From UBA1351 sp963677885 (lineage in GTDB: Bacteria; Bacillota; Clostridia; Lachnospirales; Vallitaleaceae), in the NCBI GenBank assembly GCA_963677885.1, contig OY782500.1, positions 1,922,001-1,986,000 on the forward strand: a DNA stretch of 64,000 nucleotides, in the 5' to 3' direction. The position numbers and the translations under genes are program-made. Shown one piece after another: positions 59,713-64,000 of this stretch; positions within the stretch are counted from its first letter, which is position 1; each line of letters begins with the position of its first letter. The notes beneath the pieces are model-generated. The model searched no databases. It was not told the DNA's origin and saw only the letters and a list, made by a program, of their open reading frames with translations.

Positions 59713-59732
59713 ATCATCTAGAAATAGATGAT
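59713..59732 (-). terminator. Hairpin after the AraC gene
   Basis: ATCATCTA and TAGATGAT form an 8-bp stem with a 4-base loop, followed on the minus strand by GTCTTTTCC. A weak terminator for the gene at 59776-60672 is likely. Confidence 0.55.
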
Positions 59733-59733
59733 T

Positions 59734-59785
59734 AGTCTAAAGTCTTGGTCTAGGGTCTTGGGCAAGGGTCTTACTCTAGAGTCTA
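59734..59785. repeat. Four 13-bp tandem repeats
   Basis: Read on the minus strand, four consecutive units with an exact 13-bp period are TAGACTCTAGAGT, AAGACCCTTGCCC, AAGACCCTAGACC and AAGACTTTAGACT. The first overlaps the last three codons and TAG of the AraC gene. The array lies about 140 bp upstream of the GH127 start, where repeated binding sites for its regulator could be. Confidence 0.85.
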
Positions 59786-60672
59786 GGCCTATAATGCTGA
59801 CGGTAATGAGTAGGAGATACACAGAATACTTCTTTAAATAGTCTACTGAAGTAAAACAAATCACCATATCCAGTTTCATCAGCTATCTCTCCAATAGACA
59901 AGTGACTTTGGCCAAGAAGCAAGGCGGCCTTTTCCAATCTGAGCTTTTTCTGATAGGCCTTAATGGTCAAACCCGTCTTGTCTTTGAAACATTTGCCTAT
60001 GTATTTGTAAGAAAGTCCGAAACGCTTTTGAATGCGTTCCATATTTAAGGCCTCATTATAATGATCTTCAATGTAAGTCACCAGTTCATCTAGCCACCTA
60101 GCCTCTTTTCCAGATTCTTGATCTCGGTTAGCCTGATCAAGAATTTTCTTAAGGATTTTCCACATCAATAAGTTTCTTTCCAGAACCTTAGCTGATGACT
60201 GTATTTGACATAAGTTAAAAACTGCACTTTCCAGCGAAGAACCTTCCCTTACCTGACTTAGTTTTGGGATGGGTAAATAGGCATGAAAGTCTTCCTCTTT
60301 TATGACTAAGGGCATACCCGTAATAGGCTTATGATCAAGACTACTATACATATCATCTGTCTTATCCTGGGTATAAAAATGGGCATAGCACCAGGAGGTT
60401 CCAATTTCAAAAGGCTTCTCACCCCAGTGATGAAGCCCTTTCTTTAGGAAAAACAAGTCTCCTTTGCCAATACGCCAAGTCTTACCCTCTTCAACAATTT
60501 CCATACTGCCTTTTGTTATATAGATCATAACATTAAAGTCCGCCTGTCTGTCCATATGTCGATAAGGCTTTATAACCTTGCCACTACCGGCTTCTGCAAC
60601 AAAGGGCATGGAGTTCATTGGAATAATGCAATTGTAGGTCCTATCTCTTGTTTGACTGAATGCATCTTTCAT
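59776..60672 (-). CDS. AraC family transcriptional regulator (cupin sensor)
   Basis: This 298-residue regulator has an N-terminal cupin (about 30-120: DFNVMIYITKGSMEIVEEGK, GDLFFLKKGLHHWG) and a C-terminal AraC domain (LNMERIQKRFGLSYKYIGKC; GYGDLFYFSRLFKEVFCVSP). It is the probable regulator of the adjacent GH127 gene. It overlaps the DUF402 gene by 32 bases, so it can also be made from the MATE-MarR-DUF402 transcript. Confidence 0.9.
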   Translation of the reverse strand: MKDAFSQTRDRTYNCIIPMNSMPFVAEAGSGKVIKPYRHMDRQADFNVMIYITKGSMEIVEEGKTWRIGKGDLFFLKKGLHHWGEKPFEIGTSWCYAHFYTQDKTDDMYSSLDHKPITGMPLVIKEEDFHAYLPIPKLSQVREGSSLESAVFNLCQIQSSAKVLERNLLMWKILKKILDQANRDQESGKEARWLDELVTYIEDHYNEALNMERIQKRFGLSYKYIGKCFKDKTGLTIKAYQKKLRLEKAALLLGQSHLSIGEIADETGYGDLFYFSRLFKEVFCVSPTHYRQHYRPRL

Positions 60673-61186
60673 CTAACTGTTTCCTTAAAAAATCTACCAT
60701 AAAGGTCTTATCGGGAATAATATCATCTATCAAATGTTCAGCAATCTCGTAGGCAAAAGCATAGTCTTCTCTGGTGATGATACCATCTTCCAGGGCTTCT
60801 TTCAGTTCATCTTCATCAACTAATATAGATACAAAATCCGGTCTTACAACCACATCAAGATATAGGTCCTTATAAGACAAACGTCCCTGACTATCAAGGC
60901 TTTGCTCTTTCAAGACATCAAAATACCACTCAACGATATGTCCCTTATTGTCATATACCGCGTTAACTGCAAAATAATCCTGCTTAGGAACAAAGGTTAC
61001 GCACAGGTATCCTTCATCGAAGAGCACTCTCGAAGAGCTTTCATAATCAACGGTTAATGGAAATTTGACTTTTGCCTCACTAACAATAGACACATATCCT
61101 TTATAAGGACTAGCGGTCTCATAGATATCACACTTAAAGGTATCTAACCAATCCCAGCCCTCACCATCAATATATTTAACCTTCAC
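60641..61186 (-). CDS. DUF402 family protein
   Basis: This 181-residue protein has the DUF402 pattern AVYDNKGHIVEWYFDVLKEQ, YKDLYLDVVVRPD and LVDEDELKEALEDG, with acidic residues that bind a divalent metal in structural homologues. Relatives include Staphylococcus Ntdp-type nucleoside phosphatases and FomD. The start is a GTG sharing one base with the MarR stop (TAGTG). It is in the operon MATE-MarR-DUF402-AraC. Its role there is unknown. Confidence 0.85.
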   Translation of the reverse strand: MKVKYIDGEGWDWLDTFKCDIYETASPYKGYVSIVSEAKVKFPLTVDYESSSRVLFDEGYLCVTFVPKQDYFAVNAVYDNKGHIVEWYFDVLKEQSLDSQGRLSYKDLYLDVVVRPDFVSILVDEDELKEALEDGIITREDYAFAYEIAEHLIDDIIPDKTFMVDFLRKQLDERCIQSNKR

Positions 61187-61647
61187 TATTTCTTATCCTT
61201 CATAAATTCATCGATTTTACTGGTCATTAAGAGCACCTTGTCAACAGCCTGAAAATATTCTTCGATTTCCTCAAGAGAAAATATAGATACAAGGTCTCTG
61301 ATGTAAGTCCGGTGATTACCCATAAGTTCTTTTGCAAAAGACCTGCCTTGTTCCGTTAGGGTAAGAATCGTAGCCCGTTTGTCTGATGGATCCTTACTCT
61401 TGCTAATGTAGCCCATATCAAATAGACGTTTTGCTACAGGGGTAAAGGATCCCTTTTCCAGGTCTACTTTTTCAGCCACACAATTCATACGTGACGGCCC
61501 GTCGAACTTGAGGATAATCAGTGTCACAATATGGGCGGCACTCATTCCCTCGCTTCGATATTTTGTATTAAAAAATCCCTTAAAATATACGTGATCAATG
61601 ACGCCTCTCAGTTTGAATATGCTCTCAATAGCCTTATCCAGTTCCAC
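61186..61647 (-). CDS. MarR family transcriptional regulator
   Basis: This 153-residue winged-helix regulator shows the recognition region (MNCVAEKVDLEKGSFTPVAK) and the wing DPSDKRATILTLTEQGRSFA. Its start follows the MATE stop with no gap, so the two are translated together. Palindromes ATTAGTT-N8-AACTAAT around the operon promoter (63055-63199) are probable binding sites, giving autorepression of pump and regulator until a ligand binds. Confidence 0.93.
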   Translation of the reverse strand: MELDKAIESIFKLRGVIDHVYFKGFFNTKYRSEGMSAAHIVTLIILKFDGPSRMNCVAEKVDLEKGSFTPVAKRLFDMGYISKSKDPSDKRATILTLTEQGRSFAKELMGNHRTYIRDLVSIFSLEEIEEYFQAVDKVLLMTSKIDEFMKDKK

Positions 61648-63030
61648 TTAAATCTCCTCCAATGACAAATGACTTTCATCAAACAATCCTTGTTCCATTC
61701 TATCACTTTTAATCTTCCTAAGCAAAAAGAATAGTGTAACCAGGACAGACAAGCCATCAGCAACAGGAGTTGCCCACCATACACCTTCAAGACCAAAAGT
61801 TCTGCTTAAGATGAAAAGAGCAGGAAGGAGGAAGATAAACTGACGAAGCATACCAAGAATCATAGATGTACTTCCCATAGCCGTTGATTGGAAGAAGGCT
61901 GTTCCCATAAAAGTTACGCTAAGTATAGGAAGCATGGCAATAAAAATCCTAAGGCCTTTTGCGGCCATTGGAATAGTTTCAGATCCCGCTTCCAGGAAGA
62001 GCATGACAAAGGTTGGTGCCCATAACTCCATAATAATGAATACTGTTGTCGAAAATACAGTTCCAATAATCATACCGATTTTAAGGGTCTCATAAACACG
62101 GCTGTGTTGCTTGGCACCATAGTTATACCCAATAATCGGCTGCATTCCCTGGGTTATGCCCATAATCGGCATAATGAAGAAAGTAAACAGTGAGTTAATG
62201 GCTCCCATAGAAGTCACCGCCATGGTACCTCCGTATATAGCCAAAGACCTGTTAATGAATGTCATGGCAACCGAAGTTCCAATAGTGGAAATAAAAGTAG
62301 CAAAGCCGATACTTAAGATATTCATAAGGACCTTAAGGTCAGGTATAAAATCAGCTTTAACCAAATGTATGTTACTTCTTCCTCTTAGATAATATGTCAG
62401 ATACATGATGAGACCAATCATCTGACCGGCAATGGTTCCGATGGCAGCACCTCTTACACCCATACCCATGAGACCAATTAAGATATAGTCAAGGATAATA
62501 TTGGTAACTGCTGATATGATCATGGCTGACATGGACAGCATCGGCTTACCTTCAGTTCTAACAAAGTTACTAAAAATAAAGCTAAGCATTTGGAAAATAA
62601 AGCCCATAAGGATAATGGTCATATAATCCTTGGCATATTCCAGGACTAAACCTTCTGCGCCAAAAATGGCCAACATGCCGTCTAAATTAATAAAGAAAAT
62701 CATCAATATAACTGCTGTAAATAATAGTCCAAATACAACGGTATTGCCAAATACATGGCTGGCACCCTTATAATCTTTTTCACCTAGACGGATAGATAAA
62801 AGGGCAGCTCCACCGGCTCCGATCAATCCGGCAACCGCAAATATCATCATCATAATTGGAAACACGACTGTAAGTCCGGCCAGAGCCTCTTCACCAACCA
62901 GTCTTCCAATAAAAATCCTGTCGACCACATTATAAATAGCATTGACCAACATGGCAATTACTGCTGGTATGGAAAATCTGGCAATCAGTCTGCCTACAGG
63001 CAAAACGCCTAATTCTTTTGTTTGTTTCAT
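61648..63030 (-). CDS. MATE family efflux transporter (MepA-like)
   Basis: This 460-residue protein has about twelve membrane segments with VGRLIARFSIPAVIAMLVNA at the N-terminus and GANYGAKQ-like GYNYGAKQHSR near the middle, as in MepA multidrug pumps. It is encoded first in the operon with a MarR repressor, the same pairing as the mepRA system of Staphylococcus (order reversed). The predicted function is drug or metabolite export controlled by MarR. Confidence 0.93.
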   Translation of the reverse strand: MKQTKELGVLPVGRLIARFSIPAVIAMLVNAIYNVVDRIFIGRLVGEEALAGLTVVFPIMMMIFAVAGLIGAGGAALLSIRLGEKDYKGASHVFGNTVVFGLLFTAVILMIFFINLDGMLAIFGAEGLVLEYAKDYMTIILMGFIFQMLSFIFSNFVRTEGKPMLSMSAMIISAVTNIILDYILIGLMGMGVRGAAIGTIAGQMIGLIMYLTYYLRGRSNIHLVKADFIPDLKVLMNILSIGFATFISTIGTSVAMTFINRSLAIYGGTMAVTSMGAINSLFTFFIMPIMGITQGMQPIIGYNYGAKQHSRVYETLKIGMIIGTVFSTTVFIIMELWAPTFVMLFLEAGSETIPMAAKGLRIFIAMLPILSVTFMGTAFFQSTAMGSTSMILGMLRQFIFLLPALFILSRTFGLEGVWWATPVADGLSVLVTLFFLLRKIKSDRMEQGLFDESHLSLEEI

Positions 63031-63054
63031 AGTACAACCTGCTTTCTATTTCTT

Positions 63055-63199
63055 ATTAGTATGAAATCCAACTAAAATTTATACTCTATTATTAGTGGAT
63101 TGGTTATCTAAAGTTAAATTAGTTTTAAATCTAACTATTTTCTGTCTCTATTTTAGCACCATATTTTTTCTTTGTCAATTAGTTTGTTTTCTAACTAAT
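63055..63199. promoter_or_regulatory. Array of MarR-type palindromes
   Basis: Sites ATTAGTA-N8-AACTAAA (63055-63076), ATTAGTG-N8-ATCTAAA (63091-63112, weak), ATTAGTT-N8-AACTATT (63118-63139) and ATTAGTT-N8-AACTAAT (63178-63199) share one geometry. The last overlaps the -35 of the operon promoter by one base, and the third lies at about +10 to +30. Spacing between the strong sites is 60 bp. Confidence 0.75.
63150..63178 (-). promoter_or_regulatory. Sigma-A promoter of the MATE-MarR operon
   Basis: On the minus strand TTGACA (63178-63173), a 17-bp spacer, then TAAAAT (63155-63150). Start expected near 63143, giving a leader of about 110 bases. Confidence 0.85.
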
Positions 63200-63215
63200 A
63201 ATATTTTTCACAGAA

Positions 63216-63244
63216 AAAGCGAGTACTCAATTGGTACCCGCTTT
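63216..63244 (-). terminator. Intrinsic terminator after the RelA/SpoT-type gene
   Basis: AAAGCG-GTAC and GTAC-CGCTTT arms with one mismatch and a 7-base loop. On the minus strand it is followed by a T run (CTTTTTCTG). It lies 20 bases past the stop at 63264. Confidence 0.85.
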
Positions 63245-63263
63245 ATGTTTATTCATTTTCAGC

Positions 63264-64000
63264 CTATTCGTTTGTTCTGTCAAAACCAATTGATGCATCA
63301 CTTTTTAGGGTCAGTGACTGATTGATATTTGTGGAAATATTTCGGTTCAGCTGCTCCAATTTGGCTTCCAGCTCTTCTTTCTTCCTTAAGTCAATTTCAA
63401 GAGACTTAATATTTTCTTTCAAGTCCTCAATAATAAGGTTCTTGGATTCTATTTCTTCTCTATGGTTGGAATCGATTTCATTGAGTTCCTTACTAAGTCT
63501 CCTGATAAAAGAACCCATCTCATCAGCACTTCCTGCCAGACGGTTGATAATCTCAAGATAGTCTGAAAAAATATTGTTATCAATATAATAAGGGTACCTA
63601 ATGGCATGGTCTATCTCACTCCATGCCTCTTCGAAAATGGTACGTACCTGAATTTCTGAAAAAAGGTCCAGGTCAGCTACATGTAACTTAATAAGATAAT
63701 GAACGGACCGGTATCCTGAGGGATGAACCTTGATATCACAGCCATTTTTTTTGTAATTATCAATAAGGTTTTGTGAATCCCCCTGCCTGATATTGGCAAC
63801 CACCTTTTCTTTTAAGGTCCACCGCTTCATAATGATATGGTGGATAGACTCCCAGTCTTCTTTAAAGAGATGAAGAATCCGTATACCAATCAGGTCATTG
63901 ATCAGCATATGATAATTATCTGGTCTTGGATGAAAAGAGGGATTCTTAATATTCTTACGGATAATCTTCTCAATCAAATGTTCCGGATCCTTGGTTCGAA
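63264..64000 (-). CDS. RelA/SpoT-type (p)ppGpp synthetase, small alarmone synthetase-like (cut at window end)
   Basis: The frame stays open to the window edge, giving about 245 visible residues, so the start is outside. The translation has the synthetase core: RTKDPEHLIEKIIRKN, the DLIGIRILHLF metal/nucleotide segment, KVHPSGYRSVHYLI and EIQVRTIFEEAWSEIDHAIR. After the domain comes a long charged coiled coil (about the last 75 residues, with KKEELEAKLEQLNRN). It makes the stringent-response alarmone from ATP and GDP or GTP. No hydrolase domain is visible in this part. The coiled-coil tail differs from RelP/RelQ and suggests oligomerisation. Confidence 0.88.
   Translation of the reverse strand, partial: RTKDPEHLIEKIIRKNIKNPSFHPRPDNYHMLINDLIGIRILHLFKEDWESIHHIIMKRWTLKEKVVANIRQGDSQNLIDNYKKNGCDIKVHPSGYRSVHYLIKLHVADLDLFSEIQVRTIFEEAWSEIDHAIRYPYYIDNNIFSDYLEIINRLAGSADEMGSFIRRLSKELNEIDSNHREEIESKNLIIEDLKENIKSLEIDLRKKEELEAKLEQLNRNISTNINQSLTLKSDASIGFDRTNE

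Noticed and set aside
59734..59785. Possible origin iterons or CRISPR remnant
   Set aside because: Four 13-bp units overlap a coding end next to a glycosidase promoter; no replication gene or DnaA-type context.
1..64000. Insertion sequences, prophage, integrase, tRNA or rRNA genes
   Set aside because: I looked for transposase or integrase motifs and tRNA-like cloverleaf features and saw none; short palindromes alone are not enough to call a mobile element.

Overview
The window is a 64 kb stretch of a low-GC Bacillota chromosome, most likely from an anaerobic, polysaccharide-using clostridium. The evidence is AT-rich intergenic DNA, strong GGAGG-type ribosome binding sites, consensus sigma-A promoters, intrinsic terminators with T runs, many AraC regulators beside glycoside hydrolases, and Cache-type chemoreceptors. 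No rRNA, tRNA, transposase, phage gene or CRISPR array was found. Nearly everything is on the minus strand. The plus strand carries three AraC regulators (8.9, 16.3 and 40.4 kb) and an oleate hydratase (20.6 kb).

0-20 kb: the 5' part of a GH36 alpha-galactosidase, a Cache chemoreceptor, a small lipoprotein, a LysR-linked MATE pump plus aldo/keto reductase, a GH3 hydrolase divergent from an AraC gene, oligoendopeptidase F, and an operon with two TIM-barrel isomerases and two Gfo/Idh/MocA oxidoreductases under a divergent AraC gene. Next is a cystine-type ABC importer (binding protein, permease, ATPase). Its leader encodes a 31-residue peptide with a Cys-Cys-Cys-Cys-Ile-Cys run, followed by mutually exclusive RNA hairpins ending in an intrinsic terminator. 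This looks like a cysteine-sensing transcription attenuator and is the clearest regulatory system in the window.

20-46 kb: a TetR gene divergent from oleate hydratase, with three perfect 43-bp tandem repeats abutting the hydratase ribosome binding site. A diverged copy of the same repeat lies at 38.7 kb before another gene. Between 40.2 and 23.5 kb runs a long co-directional sugar cluster: ABC binding protein, a MATE transporter fused to an unknown C-terminal domain (called X here), two polysaccharide-deacetylase-like proteins with a degenerate first motif, a free-standing X protein, an IlvD/Edd dehydratase, an SDR, an unknown protein with an internal duplication, a GH4 glycosidase, a 2-hydroxyacid dehydrogenase, an AgaS-like SIS isomerase, a GntR regulator, two sugar permeases, a hexosamine-type kinase and a class II aldolase. 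The adjacent IclR-associated cluster (41.2-45.9 kb) supplies a PfkB kinase, 4-hydroxy-2-oxovalerate aldolase, acylating acetaldehyde dehydrogenase and a fumarylacetoacetase-family enzyme. Together they suggest uptake and breakdown of an amino-sugar and/or uronate-containing glycan down to triose phosphate, pyruvate and acetyl-CoA.

46-64 kb: a zinc-ribbon membrane protein, an MFS transporter, and a run encoding a HExxH peptidase lipoprotein, a Memo-like lipoprotein and a 1634-residue alpha-2-macroglobulin-like protein without a visible thioester. Then come a second Cache chemoreceptor, a GH127 beta-L-arabinofuranosidase with an AraC regulator and a 4 x 13-bp repeat upstream, a MATE-MarR-DUF402 operon with two strong and two weaker copies of a MarR-type palindrome around its promoter, and a RelA/SpoT-type alarmone synthetase cut by the window end.
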